Source: Mucilaginibacter tolerans
GTDB lineage: Bacteria; Bacteroidota; Bacteroidia; Sphingobacteriales; Sphingobacteriaceae
DNA: 64,000 nucleotides
Direction of reading: 5' to 3'
Assembly (NCBI RefSeq): GCF_030519375.1
Contig: NZ_JAUMKB010000002.1
Location: 124,001 to 188,000, forward strand
Shown: one piece after another, positions 54,620 through 63,757 of the stretch
Layout: every line of letters begins with the position of its first letter
How positions within the stretch are numbered: the stretch's first letter is position 1
Notes under the pieces: model-generated
Database searches by the model: none
Told to the model about the DNA's origin: nothing
What the model saw: the letters and a program-made list of their open reading frames with translations, nothing else
Translations under genes and position numbers: made by a program

Positions 54620-56938
54620 CTACTTCTTCTTCACAAACTTCTTTTTCGGTGCTTTGGCTTCGGCCTCGGCCAGGGCCTTGCATTCCTCGTAGGTGAGGTC
54701 CTTGGGCTCTTTGCCCTTTGGTATCTTAACGTTTTGTTTGCCAAATTCGATATAAGGCCCCCAGCGACCGTTCAGTATTTTCACATCCGGGTTTTCGTCG
54801 AACGTTTTTATCAGGCGCTCCGAGTCACGTTTACGTTTATCCAGGATAATCTCGATGGCCTGCTCTTCGGATACATCCAACGGGTCGATATCCTTTGGCA
54901 GCGAGTAAAACGCACTGTTGTGACGGATATAGGGGCCGAACTTACCTATGGCAACCGTCATTTCCTTATCCTCAAACAGGCCTACTTTTTTAGGCAGCTT
55001 AAACAGTTCGAGCGCATCCTCCAAAGCAATGGTCTCGATGCTCTGACCTGCGCGCAGACTGGCATAAAGCGGTTTTTCTTCTGTATCGCTGTCGCCGATC
55101 TGCACAAATGGCCCGAAGCGGCCAATACGCACCGATACCTTTTTACCATTATCCGGATGGACACCCAGATCGCGCTCACCAGTGGCTTTATCGGCTGTCT
55201 CGATGGTATTCTGCACCTCTTTGTGGAAAGGGTTATAGAATTTGCGGATCATGTCGGTCCACTCTTCCAACCCCTGTGCTATCTCATCAAATTGTTTTTC
55301 TACTCCGGCGGTAAAGTGATAATCCACGATTCCTTTAAAGTACTGCACCAGGAAATCGTTCACCACCGAGCCGATGTCTGTCGGGAACAATTTACCGCGT
55401 TCAGCGCCTGTATTTTCAGTTTTTTCTTCTTTGGTGATGTTAGTACCTTTCAACGTCAGCACTCTAAAGTTACGCTGCTTGCCTTCGCGGTCTTCCTTAA
55501 CTACATAACCACGGTTTTGTATCGTAGATATAGTAGGGGCATAAGTGGACGGGCGGCCGATACCCAACTCTTCCAGCTTCTTTACCAGGCTTGCCTCAGT
55601 GTAGCGGGCAGCAGGGCGCGAGAAACGCTCGGTAGCAGTTATTTCCTGCATATCAAGACGCTGACCTTTGGTTAACGGTGGCAGCATGGCGTTATCCTCA
55701 TCGCTCTGCGTATCTTCATCATCATCAACCGATTCCAGGTATACTTTCAGGAAACCGTCGAATTTCATTACCTCTCCATTGGCTACCAATTCTTCTTTAC
55801 GTGTTGATATACTGATCTTTGCAGTGGTTTTCTCAAATAAAGCTTCACTCATTTGGGAAGCGATGGCACGTTTCCAGATCAGCTCATACAGACGTTTTTC
55901 AGATGGATCCCCATCAATGGTGTGAGCATCAAAATAGGTAGGCCTTATAGCTTCGTGGGCTTCCTGAGCTCCGGCGCTCTTGGTTTTATATTTTCTTATC
56001 TGATGGTATTTTTCGCCATAAGCTGAGTTGATTTCTTTTGCAGCTGCGTTTAACGCCGTATCAGATAAGTTCACCGAGTCGGTACGCATGTAGGTGATCT
56101 TACCCGATTCGTACAGCTTTTGAGCAACCTGCATGGTACGTGATACCGAAAAGCCCAGTTTACGGCTGGCTTCCTGTTGCAGGGTAGAAGTGGTGAATGG
56201 TGCAGCCGGAGAGCGTTTGGCAGGCTTGGTTTCAAGTGAATTCACATTGAAATCGGCACCAATACAGTCTTTAAGGAATTTTTCTGCGTCTTCCTGCTTT
56301 GCCCAGCGCTCGGATAGTTCAGCTTTAAATGCTTCCTTACCTTTACCAAATATAGCAACGATCTTAAATGCCGCTTCTGACTGGAATTTGTTGATCTCAC
56401 GCTCACGGTCGACTATTAGCCGCACCGCAACGGATTGTACACGTCCTGCCGACAGTGATGGCTTTACTTTTTTCCATAACACGGGAGAAAGTTCAAAACC
56501 CACTAATCTATCCAATACACGGCGTGCCTGCTGAGCATTTACCAGGTTATAATCTATTTTACGTGGATTCTCTATCGCCTTTAAAATGGCAGGTTTTGTT
56601 ATCTCGTGGAATACGATACGTTTGGTAGAGGCATCTTTCAAACCCAAAGTCTCAAATAAATGCCAGGAAATGGCTTCTCCCTCACGGTCCTCATCGGATG
56701 CGAGCCACACCATTTCGGCTTCCTTGGCTAATTTCTTTAACTCGCTTACTACCTGCTTCTTATCAGCAGGAACTTCATATTTTTGGGCGAAGTTATTAGC
56801 GATATCGATCGCATCTTCCGACTTCACCAGATCGCGAATATGCCCATAGCTTGACTTTACGGTAAAGTCTTTGCCGAGGTATCCCTCGATCGTTTTGGCT
56901 TTCGCCGGAGATTCAACAATGAGTAGATTTTTAGCCAT
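54620..56938 (-). CDS. topA: DNA topoisomerase I
   Basis: 772 residues, type IA. The TOPRIM domain begins LLIVESPAKAKTIEGYLG and has ASDEDREGEAI (metal-binding DxDxE). The active-site tyrosine is in GKITYMRTDSVNLS, about residue 290. LVKKLEELGIGRPSTYAPTI follows. The C-terminus has three or four glycine-aromatic repeats (RIGRFGPFVQIGD, IGKFGPYIRHN, RWGPYIEFGKQN) without zinc-finger cysteines, then a lysine-rich end (KAPKKKFVKKK). It relaxes negative supercoils. Confidence 0.96.
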   Translation of the reverse strand: MAKNLLIVESPAKAKTIEGYLGKDFTVKSSYGHIRDLVKSEDAIDIANNFAQKYEVPADKKQVVSELKKLAKEAEMVWLASDEDREGEAISWHLFETLGLKDASTKRIVFHEITKPAILKAIENPRKIDYNLVNAQQARRVLDRLVGFELSPVLWKKVKPSLSAGRVQSVAVRLIVDREREINKFQSEAAFKIVAIFGKGKEAFKAELSERWAKQEDAEKFLKDCIGADFNVNSLETKPAKRSPAAPFTTSTLQQEASRKLGFSVSRTMQVAQKLYESGKITYMRTDSVNLSDTALNAAAKEINSAYGEKYHQIRKYKTKSAGAQEAHEAIRPTYFDAHTIDGDPSEKRLYELIWKRAIASQMSEALFEKTTAKISISTRKEELVANGEVMKFDGFLKVYLESVDDDEDTQSDEDNAMLPPLTKGQRLDMQEITATERFSRPAARYTEASLVKKLEELGIGRPSTYAPTISTIQNRGYVVKEDREGKQRNFRVLTLKGTNITKEEKTENTGAERGKLFPTDIGSVVNDFLVQYFKGIVDYHFTAGVEKQFDEIAQGLEEWTDMIRKFYNPFHKEVQNTIETADKATGERDLGVHPDNGKKVSVRIGRFGPFVQIGDSDTEEKPLYASLRAGQSIETIALEDALELFKLPKKVGLFEDKEMTVAIGKFGPYIRHNSAFYSLPKDIDPLDVSEEQAIEIILDKRKRDSERLIKTFDENPDVKILNGRWGPYIEFGKQNVKIPKGKEPKDLTYEECKALAEAEAKAPKKKFVKKK

Positions 56939-57002
56939 TAAACCAATTATTTTTTTGCAAATAAAACATAAAGAAAGGGAAACGCAAATTGTTTGTGGGA
57001 AT

Positions 57003-57099
57003 ATGGTTGGAAAGTTGAAAAGTTGAAATGTTGTAAGGTTAGTTGTTTCGTTGGGGTGTTTCCCTATAACGAACGAAACAAAATTAACCTTTCAAACAG
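57003..57099. repeat. Composite repeat after mnmA
   Basis: An arm of iterated words (GGTTGGAAAGTTGAAAAG, TTGAAATGTTGTAAGG) pairs loosely with AACCTTTCAAAC at the far end. Nested inside is GAACGAAAC element copy 2: TGTTTCGTT (57044-57052) and AACGAAACA (57072-57080). The element appears inserted into the loop of a terminator-type hairpin. Confidence 0.6.
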
Positions 57100-57101
57100 A
57101 A

Positions 57102-58190
57102 TTAAATCAGGAATCCGCCGCCTAACAAGTCGTTACCTTCGTAGAATACAGCCGATTGGCCGGGAGCAATACCGCTTACATTATGGGTGAAATCCACCTT
57201 CATGTGCTCGCCCATCTGAACAATGGTGCTTTGCGTGCCGGCATCTTTGTAGCGTATTTTGGTCACCGCATCGATAGGTTCGGTGATGCTTTCATATTTA
57301 ACCAGGTTAAGGTTGCGCACCCAGGCTTCTTTGCGTTCCAGCTCTTCCTGTGTGCCTAAAACCACGGTATTGGTATGCGGATCGATACGGGTAACAAACA
57401 TCGGATGGCCTAAAGCAATTCCCAGTCCTTTACGCTGGCCGATGGTATAGAAAGGATATCCCTGGTGCTGGCCTACTACAGTACCGTCTGTGAGCACGAA
57501 ATTACCCTTGCCTACACGCTCATCCAGATCTTCTACTTTATGGCGCAAAAAGGCCCTGTAATCGTTATCAGGCACAAAGCATATTTCGTAGCTTTCACTT
57601 TTTCCGGCTAATTCTACCTGACCCATATCTAAAGCCATCTGCCTGATCTCTGCCTTGGTAAAGCTCCCTAAGGGGAATTTAGTACGGGCAAGGTTTTTCT
57701 GAGACACACCCCAAAGTACATAGGATTGGTCTTTGTTTTCATCCAACCCCTTTGATACTACATAACGACCATTATCATGCATACGGATATTGGCATAATG
57801 TCCGGTAGCTATAAATTCACAGTCGAGTTTATCTGCACGCTTTAATAATGCTTCCCATTTAATGTGGGTGTTGCATAAGACGCAAGGATTAGGGGTACGC
57901 CCGGCGAGATATTCGTCGACAAAGTTATCGATCACAAAATCACCGAATTCGCTGCGTATATCGAGGATATAATGAGGAAAGCCATAACCAACGGCAAGTG
58001 CACGTGCATCATTGATACTATCAAGGCTACAGCAACCGGTTTCTTTAGAGCTACCGCCTGATGAAGCATAATCCCACGTTTTCATCGTAAGGCCGATCAC
58101 CTCATAACCCTGTTCATGCAGCATAATCGCCGCAACCGAGCTATCAACTCCGCCACTCATCGCCACTAATATCCTGCCGTGCTTGCTCAT
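57102..58190 (-). CDS. mnmA: tRNA-specific 2-thiouridylase
   Basis: 362 residues. The ATP PP-loop is LVAMSGGVDSSVAAIML at residues 8-24. Catalytic cysteines are in RTPNPCVLCNTHIKW and KSESYEICFVPDND. YFTIGQRKGLGIALG-like residues (YTIGQRKGLG) and the C-terminal beta-barrel follow. It inserts sulfur at position 2 of the wobble uridine in tRNA-Lys, Glu and Gln. The -7 element TATCTTTG ends nine bases before the ATG, so the mRNA may be almost leaderless. Confidence 0.95.
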   Translation of the reverse strand: MSKHGRILVAMSGGVDSSVAAIMLHEQGYEVIGLTMKTWDYASSGGSSKETGCCSLDSINDARALAVGYGFPHYILDIRSEFGDFVIDNFVDEYLAGRTPNPCVLCNTHIKWEALLKRADKLDCEFIATGHYANIRMHDNGRYVVSKGLDENKDQSYVLWGVSQKNLARTKFPLGSFTKAEIRQMALDMGQVELAGKSESYEICFVPDNDYRAFLRHKVEDLDERVGKGNFVLTDGTVVGQHQGYPFYTIGQRKGLGIALGHPMFVTRIDPHTNTVVLGTQEELERKEAWVRNLNLVKYESITEPIDAVTKIRYKDAGTQSTIVQMGEHMKVDFTHNVSGIAPGQSAVFYEGNDLLGGGFLI

Positions 58191-58198
58191 ATTTGGCG

Positions 58199-58233
58199 CA
58201 AAGATACGGTTTTGAAATTGGTTGTTAAGTCAA
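58199..58233 (-). promoter_or_regulatory. mnmA promoter
   Basis: On the minus strand TTG (58233-58231), about 24 bases, TATCTTTG (58206-58199). The -7 element is exact; the spacing is slightly long. Confidence 0.6.
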
Positions 58234-58289
58234 TGGATGGTAAATTGTGGGTGGAAATAAACCAGTTAATCAATGATTGGTTAACCAGG

Positions 58290-58330
58290 GGTGTTTCATG
58301 GGAGTGTTACAAAATAAAGAACGAAACACC
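58290..58330. repeat. GAACGAAAC palindromic element, copy 3
   Basis: GGTGTTTC (58290-58297) and GAAACACC (58323-58330) are perfect complements; the inner right arm reads AAATAAAGAACGAAACACC. It lies just beyond the stop of the aldehyde dehydrogenase gene (minus strand), overlapping the very end of the gap. Confidence 0.65.
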
Positions 58331-58339
58331 TCGCTTCAT

Positions 58340-59707
58340 TCACTGTACAAAAACCGTCTTTATATTCACAAACTCATGAATACCAAACAAGCCTAATTCA
58401 CGGCCGTAGCCTGATTGTTTGATGCCGCCAAAAGGCAAGCGTGGATCTGATTTAACCAGCGAATTGACAAAGCAGGAACCCGCCTGTAACTGTGTGGCAG
58501 CTATTGTTTCACCTTTATCTTTGTTTTTGGTGAATATAGCTGCTCCTAAACCGAAGGCGGAATCATTGGCCTTACGTATGGCATCGGCCTCATCTTTGGC
58601 CACAATAATGGATGCTACAGGACCGAATAACTCGTCATCATAAGCAGGCATACCTGACTTTACTTTGGTGAGGATAGTTGCAGGATAAAAGGCATTTTTA
58701 CCTTTTGGCAACGTACCTCCTAAAATGCATTTAGCGCCTTTTTTTATAGATAGTTTTACCTGTTCGTGCAATTGGTTACGCAGATCAATGCGTGCCTGAG
58801 GCCCTATAGCTGTGTTGACATCTAATGGATCACCCAGCTTTTTGGCTTTCATTTTATTTAGAAAAAGCTTTGTAAACTCTTTTTCTACTGATTTTACGAC
58901 GATAAAGCGCTTAGCAGCTATACAGCTCTGACCGCTGTTAATCATACGGCTGTTCACACAAGTTTCTGCGGCTTGCTCCAGGTCGGCATCAGACAGGACA
59001 ACATAGGCATCGCTTCCGCCTAACTCCAAAACCGTTTTTTTGATAAGCGCGGCCGCCTTTTGTGCTACCATTCTACCGGCGTTGGTACTGCCTGTGAGGG
59101 TGACAGCCTGAATTAAAGGGTTTTCGATGATCTTTTCGACCATCGTGTTGTTTACCATCAGCGTTTGGAAAACATAATCCGGAAAACCTGCCTGGTGAAC
59201 AACTTCTTCAATTGCCTGCGCGCATCCTGGTACATTGGAGGCATGTTTTAAAACTCCACAGTTACCGGCAGCCAACGCAGGGGCGAGGAAGCGAAATACC
59301 TGCCAGAAAGGAAAATTCCAGGGCATTACCGCCAATACCACACCAATAGGCTGAAAGGTTACGAAGCTTTTAGAAGCATCAGTTTCAATTACCTGATCAC
59401 TAAGATATTTTGAGGCATTAGCAGCATAGTATTCGCAGACTGCCGCGCATTTTTCAATCTCGGCAACACCCTGGTTCACGGGCTTGCCCATTTCATGAGC
59501 CATCAGTATGGCAAATTCTGATTTACGGGTTTGCAATACCGCGGCCATATTGGTCAAAAGTTTGCTGCGCTCTTCATGAGAGGAGTTTCTCCACTTAAGC
59601 CATGCCTTATGCGTTTGAGCAATCTTTTGTTCAACCTGTTTGGCTGTATGCGCGTGGTACTGTTTTAATACTTTTCCGTTGACCGGATTGACTGAAGTTA
59701 GGTTCAT
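58340..59707 (-). CDS. NAD(P)-dependent succinate-semialdehyde dehydrogenase-type aldehyde dehydrogenase
   Basis: 455 residues. The cofactor region is VLAVMPWNFPFWQVFRFLAPALAAGN; catalytic Glu is in VLELGGSDAYVVL, catalytic Cys in INSGQSCIAAKRFIV; GGIKQSGYGRELGLFGIHEF is the C-terminal signature. It is close to the short SSADH/YneI type that oxidises succinate semialdehyde to succinate. No GABA transaminase gene is near. It follows the small ABC ATPase gene by 67 bases, possibly as a separate unit. Confidence 0.88.
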   Translation of the reverse strand: MNLTSVNPVNGKVLKQYHAHTAKQVEQKIAQTHKAWLKWRNSSHEERSKLLTNMAAVLQTRKSEFAILMAHEMGKPVNQGVAEIEKCAAVCEYYAANASKYLSDQVIETDASKSFVTFQPIGVVLAVMPWNFPFWQVFRFLAPALAAGNCGVLKHASNVPGCAQAIEEVVHQAGFPDYVFQTLMVNNTMVEKIIENPLIQAVTLTGSTNAGRMVAQKAAALIKKTVLELGGSDAYVVLSDADLEQAAETCVNSRMINSGQSCIAAKRFIVVKSVEKEFTKLFLNKMKAKKLGDPLDVNTAIGPQARIDLRNQLHEQVKLSIKKGAKCILGGTLPKGKNAFYPATILTKVKSGMPAYDDELFGPVASIIVAKDEADAIRKANDSAFGLGAAIFTKNKDKGETIAATQLQAGSCFVNSLVKSDPRLPFGGIKQSGYGRELGLFGIHEFVNIKTVFVQ

Positions 59708-59774
59708 AACTATCTACCTGTCAAAGGTAAACAGTTGTAATAACAAATAGTTAAAAAAATTAGCCGGGAACCTA

Positions 59775-60449
59775 TCAATAAAATGTGCCTTGTGGCACAT
59801 AATTAAACAGCTCCAGGTCATTCAAATCATTTATTGGTCTGCATACGCCATTGTTAATCAGGATTATTCTATCACTGGCAGCGATGATATTCTGATAATC
59901 ATGATCAGTTATTATAAAACCTTTTGATGAACGAAACTCCTTGATCAATTCTACAATGACTTGCTTGTATAAAGGTTCCACTCGGGAAAATGGTTCATCA
60001 AGCAAGATAAATTTAACATCCAAATTTACCAGGAGCAGGATCTCAAGATACCGCAATTCGCCTCCGGATAATTCTGATACCCGTTTTTTGAGGTGATTTT
60101 TTAATCTCAAATCATCTTTTATCTTTTCTCTTGCAGCGAGAGACGCTACATAAATATTAATAATGTCCTGAACAGAAATATTTGTAGGCAAAAAACCGTG
60201 CTGGGGCATATAAGCAATTAAATTCCCATTTTTATAAGGTTGATGATAAACCTTACCGTTTATACGAATGAACTTGTAGTGTGTGAAGAGTGTACCAAAA
60301 ATAACCTTAAACAAGGATGACTTACCGCAGCCATTTCGTCCAAGTATGCCAATAATATCACTTGTCTCACATCTCAGAAAGCAATCTGTCAGTATATTTT
60401 TCTCGTCAAAGGAAATTACAACACTATCAACTTCCAACAGATTTTTCAT
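59775..60449 (-). CDS. Stand-alone ABC ATPase with a small membrane partner
   Basis: 224 residues. Walker A GRNGCGKSS at 37-45, Q-loop MPQHGF, signature LSGGELRYLEIL, Walker B FILLDEPFSRVEP and H-loop ITDHDYQNI are all present, so it should hydrolyse ATP. It belongs to the LptB/LivF-like group. I choose the ATG at 60449, three bases after the stop of the 94-codon membrane-protein gene; a longer reading from a TTG would overlap it. Both genes are noticeably richer in A and T than their neighbours. Substrate and direction of transport are unknown. Confidence 0.85.
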   Translation of the reverse strand: MKNLLEVDSVVISFDEKNILTDCFLRCETSDIIGILGRNGCGKSSLFKVIFGTLFTHYKFIRINGKVYHQPYKNGNLIAYMPQHGFLPTNISVQDIINIYVASLAAREKIKDDLRLKNHLKKRVSELSGGELRYLEILLLVNLDVKFILLDEPFSRVEPLYKQVIVELIKEFRSSKGFIITDHDYQNIIAASDRIILINNGVCRPINDLNDLELFNYVPQGTFY

Positions 60450-60451
60450 GA

Positions 60452-60736
60452 TCAAATAAGTTTTAGAACAATGAATATTACAAGTGCAATCAGAATATTG
60501 CCCAAGCAAGAAAAACCTATCAGTTTAAATTTAGATAGTCCTCGATTGTAATAAAAATAATATTGTTGCTTATAGAACAGCTCGAAATAAAATACAGAAA
60601 GTATCAAACCGAAGAAGCAAAATGATATCGCAAAAGCAGGGAAGTGAAATAAAACCCCAAAAAGTATTGAAACAGGAAGATTTACTCCTAAGAGCGTTTT
60701 ATAATAGTTGAGTATAACGGCGAAATTTCGCTTCAA
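60452..60736 (-). CDS. Small hydrophobic protein, likely membrane partner of the ABC ATPase
   Basis: Up to 94 residues with three hydrophobic stretches (about 16-30, 33-51 and 71-93) around a Tyr-rich loop (FYKQQYYFYYNRGLSKFK). The only start visible is a TTG at 60736, but a promoter-like TACTTTG covers that very codon, so the true start may be further in or the gene may be a remnant of a larger permease. It ends three bases before the ATPase ATG. It is too short for a normal ABC permease; a dimeric or multimeric role is speculation. Confidence 0.55.
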   Translation of the reverse strand: MKRNFAVILNYYKTLLGVNLPVSILFGVLFHFPAFAISFCFFGLILSVFYFELFYKQQYYFYYNRGLSKFKLIGFSCLGNILIALVIFIVLKLI

Positions 60737-60763
60737 AGTAACTGTGATTGGTTGTTAACCAAT
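60734..60763 (-). promoter_or_regulatory. Promoter with overlapping palindrome ahead of the small ABC pair
   Basis: On the minus strand TTG (60762-60760), 19 bases, TACTTTG (60740-60734). A perfect palindrome, ATTGGTT-GTT-AACCAAT (60747-60763), covers the -33 element and could be an operator. It might instead be a weak terminator for proA, whose stop is 37 bases away. Confidence 0.45.
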
Positions 60764-60799
60764 AAACGAAAACTTGAGCCAATTGTTATATATAGCTAG

Positions 60800-62050
60800 C
60801 TATGGATTGCGCACCTGGCCGTTGCCTTCAACAACCCATTTATAGCTGGTGAGTTCCTGCAAACCCATCGGTCCGCGGGCATGCAATTTTTGCGTACTGA
60901 TACCAATTTCAGCACCCAAACCAAACTGGGCACCATCAGTAAAAGCCGTTGAAGCATTTACATATACTGCTGCTGCGTCAACCTTATTCAGGAATATTGC
61001 TGCATGATTTGCATTCTCTGTAATAATAGCCTCACTGTGTTTTGAGCTATGACTGGCGATGTGATTTAAACCCTCATTAAAGCTATCCACCGTTTTGATG
61101 GCCATTTTGTAATCTAAAAACTCCGTACCGAAATGTTCAGGTTGAGCTTTTTGCAACAAGTTATCAGGATAATTACCTTTTAATGAGGCATAGGCCCTTT
61201 CGTCAGCGAATATTTCGACATCCTTCTCAGCTAACTTTTCAGATAATTCAGGCAGTTCAGATAAACGCGATGAATGTACCACTAAACAATCCAAGGCATT
61301 ACAAACGCTAACACGTCTGGTTTTAGCATTAAAGACGATCTCGCTACCTTTCTGAAGGTCCCCGGTTTCATCAAAATAAGTATGAACTATACCGGCACCG
61401 GTCTCGATCACAGGCACCTTACTTTGTTGTCGTACACGGTCGATCAGACCCTGACTACCACGTGGTATCAGCACATCGATATAGCCAATGGCATTTAAAA
61501 GTGCCTCAGTAGCCTCTCGCTCAGGAGGTAAAAGTACCGCTACATTTTTATTGATACCATGCTTAGCCAGCACATCATGAATGATCTTGATTATGGCTTT
61601 GTTGGAATATTCAGCATCGCTTCCGCCTTTCAGAATACATACGTTACCTGTTTTAAAACAAAGAGCAAATACATCAAAAGTAACGTTAGGGCGAGCCTCA
61701 TAGATCACTCCGACGATACCCAATGGCACACTGATCTTTTTTATATTCAACCCGTTAGGCATGGTCTTTTCTGACAGGATATGGCCAAGCGGATGGGGTA
61801 GGTTGGCCACATTCACCATATCTTTAGCGATATCCTGTATGCGGGATTCGGTGAGTTTTAGACGATCATATTTCGGATCGTTTATATCCATACGATCAAG
61901 GTCTTTTTGATTTTCCTGCAACAGGAGCGTAGTTTGTGCAACTGCGGCTTCAGCCAGATTATTCAACACAGCAACTATCGTCTCAGGCGAGACACTTACA
62001 ATGTCCCGTCCGGCTAATAATGCATCTTCAAAATATTGTTTATATTCCAT
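60800..62050 (-). CDS. proA: Glutamate-5-semialdehyde dehydrogenase (gamma-glutamyl phosphate reductase)
   Basis: 416 residues. [37 protein letters not shown] residues ([14 protein letters not shown]), [32 protein letters not shown], the catalytic Cys in [15 protein letters not shown] and [15 protein letters not shown] at the C-terminus are diagnostic. Second step of proline synthesis. It follows proB by 82 bases, in which a GAACGAAAC element sits. Confidence 0.95.
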   Translation of the reverse strand: MEYKQYFEDALLAGRDIVSVSPETIVAVLNNLAEAAVAQTTLLLQENQKDLDRMDINDPKYDRLKLTESRIQDIAKDMVNVANLPHPLGHILSEKTMPNGLNIKKISVPLGIVGVIYEARPNVTFDVFALCFKTGNVCILKGGSDAEYSNKAIIKIIHDVLAKHGINKNVAVLLPPEREATEALLNAIGYIDVLIPRGSQGLIDRVRQQSKVPVIETGAGIVHTYFDETGDLQKGSEIVFNAKTRRVSVCNALDCLVVHSSRLSELPELSEKLAEKDVEIFADERAYASLKGNYPDNLLQKAQPEHFGTEFLDYKMAIKTVDSFNEGLNHIASHSSKHSEAIITENANHAAIFLNKVDAAAVYVNASTAFTDGAQFGLGAEIGISTQKLHARGPMGLQELTSYKWVVEGNGQVRNP

Positions 62051-62084
62051 CTCGTAAAATCAAAATGCGCTCAACTGTTCCGAC

Positions 62085-62123
62085 CTGTTCCACTTATACT
62101 GTTACACAATAACGAACGAAACA
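62085..62123. repeat. GAACGAAAC palindromic element, copy 4
   Basis: TGTT near the left and AACGAACGAAACA (62111-62123) on the right, with GTTACACAAT between, closely match the right half of copy 3. The left arm is degraded (TGTTCC). It lies between proB and proA, an internal operon site. Confidence 0.55.
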
Positions 62124-62132
62124 GCACTATCA

Positions 62133-63212
62133 CTAACTCTGCAAATAAAGATAATCATAATGCACCAGCGCTTTCTGGTTTTTATGGCCAATGCGCTCCC
62201 GTGCTTTTTCTGAACCGTATTCGGCTATGCCTAAACCGATCAGTTTATCATGCTCATCTACCAATTTTATGATCTCCCCTTTATTAAAATCAGCTTCTAC
62301 AGTTACTATCCCAACAGGCAACAAACTTGTTGCTTTGCTTGAAAGTAAAGCTGTTTTCGCACCCTCATTTACCTTAACCACACCTGTTGCATAATGCACA
62401 GAATGCGCTATCCATTTCTTTTTACCAGATTTGGTCTTGTCAGGTATAAATCTTGAGTGTATCACTTTATCTTCCAGCACATCAGTCAAAATATTATCCC
62501 GGGTACCATTAGCAATATGCACTGCTATGCCTAACTGCGCCACTTTTTGCGACATGGTTGATTTGGTGATCATCCCGCCACGGCCAAACTGTGAACGCCC
62601 GGAGGAAACAAAGGCAGATAGATCCAGCGACGAATTATCAATCTCCTCAATTACTTTTGAGCCTGGCAATTTAGGATCACCGTCATAGATGCCATCGACA
62701 TTTGTGAGCACTATCAACGCTTGTGCATTTAGCATCGATGCGATCAGCCCCGCGAGTTCATCATTATCGGTAAACATTAATTCAGTTACCGAAACCACAT
62801 CGTTCTCATTGACAACGGGTATTACCTGGTGCTGTAAAAGTACTTCAAGACAGTTGCGCATGTTGAGGTAATGCAACCGGTCACGGAAATCTTCTTTGGT
62901 AACCAGTATCTGCGAGCAAAGCATATCAAACTCACTAAACAGGCTGGAATAAGTATTGATGAGCTTTACCTGACCTATAGAAGCTAATAATTGCCTTGCG
63001 GCTACTGCATCGGCCTTTTCAGAAACGGCGATCATACTACGTCCTGAAGCTACCGCTCCTGACGATACCAATATTACCTCTTTCCCTTGCTTTTTAATTG
63101 CAGCAATTTGTTCCACCAAATGGCCAATGCGTTTCAGATCGGGTAAACCATCTTTTTGCGTCAAAACATTTGATCCGATCTTTACTACAATGCGGTGGTA
63201 ATTAAAAGCCAT
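62133..63212 (-). CDS. proB: Glutamate 5-kinase
   Basis: 359 residues. An amino-acid kinase domain (IVVKIGSNVLTQKDG, LVSSGAVASGRSM, VIPVVNENDVVS, FTDNDELAGLIASML, FGRGGMITK) is followed by a C-terminal PUA domain (about residues 275-359). First step of proline synthesis, normally inhibited by proline. Forms an operon with proA. The gene order proB-proA is standard; proC lies near argB. Confidence 0.95.
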   Translation of the reverse strand: MAFNYHRIVVKIGSNVLTQKDGLPDLKRIGHLVEQIAAIKKQGKEVILVSSGAVASGRSMIAVSEKADAVAARQLLASIGQVKLINTYSSLFSEFDMLCSQILVTKEDFRDRLHYLNMRNCLEVLLQHQVIPVVNENDVVSVTELMFTDNDELAGLIASMLNAQALIVLTNVDGIYDGDPKLPGSKVIEEIDNSSLDLSAFVSSGRSQFGRGGMITKSTMSQKVAQLGIAVHIANGTRDNILTDVLEDKVIHSRFIPDKTKSGKKKWIAHSVHYATGVVKVNEGAKTALLSSKATSLLPVGIVTVEADFNKGEIIKLVDEHDKLIGLGIAEYGSEKARERIGHKNQKALVHYDYLYLQS

Positions 63213-63308
63213 TGGGTATTCCTATAATTCAGGCCCCAATATTAATAAATTATAGCTGATTGATGGGAATAATAGGTGATAATAATTACCTTTTGAAAGT
63301 AGGTGGGT

Positions 63309-63641
63309 TCACTTATCTAGCTTAAGGGACGCGATAGTAATAAAATGGGGGAGTTTTACAGATGTATCGGGTTTCCAGCCAATGGTGGCCTTAACCGGAA
63401 ATGTGGTACCGGAGGTAATTCCGGAATTAGCAGGAATCTGATATGACCGGTAAACAGTTGAGGTGTCTTTATCAAATACGATCAAATAGCCACCACAAGT
63501 CACGCACGCTCTATAATCCAAACTAATAGTCCCATGGTCAGTAAATAAAGCAGATGCCGGCAGTTGGCGCCCTTTCTTGCAGGCCGTAAAAGCTATAGCC
63601 AGGAGTAAAAGCATCATGATTTTACGAGTATATCTTTCCAT
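63309..63641 (-). CDS. Small lipoprotein, unknown
   Basis: 110 residues. A lipoprotein signal peptide with lipobox IAFTAC (Cys at about residue 21, followed by KKG). The mature part has a CxxC (CVTCGG) and beta strands (YLIVFDKDTSTVYRSYQIP, PVKATIGWKPD). No family is recognised. Likely anchored in the outer or inner membrane. It is divergent from the exported-protein gene that starts at 63758. Confidence 0.75.
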   Translation of the reverse strand: MERYTRKIMMLLLLAIAFTACKKGRQLPASALFTDHGTISLDYRACVTCGGYLIVFDKDTSTVYRSYQIPANSGITSGTTFPVKATIGWKPDTSVKLPHFITIASLKLDK

Positions 63642-63757
63642 TGCCTTATTAATTAAAAACCAATACGTTATCTTGTTTCTAAACGCTACAGTTAATCATC
63701 ATAGAAACAAAATCTTTATTTAATACTTATGCATTAAAGATACGGGGTAAGCAGCAA

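Noticed and set aside
54734..55675. 313-codon plus-strand ORF inside topA
   Set aside because: Long, but fully antisense to a well-conserved topoisomerase; no motif in its product.
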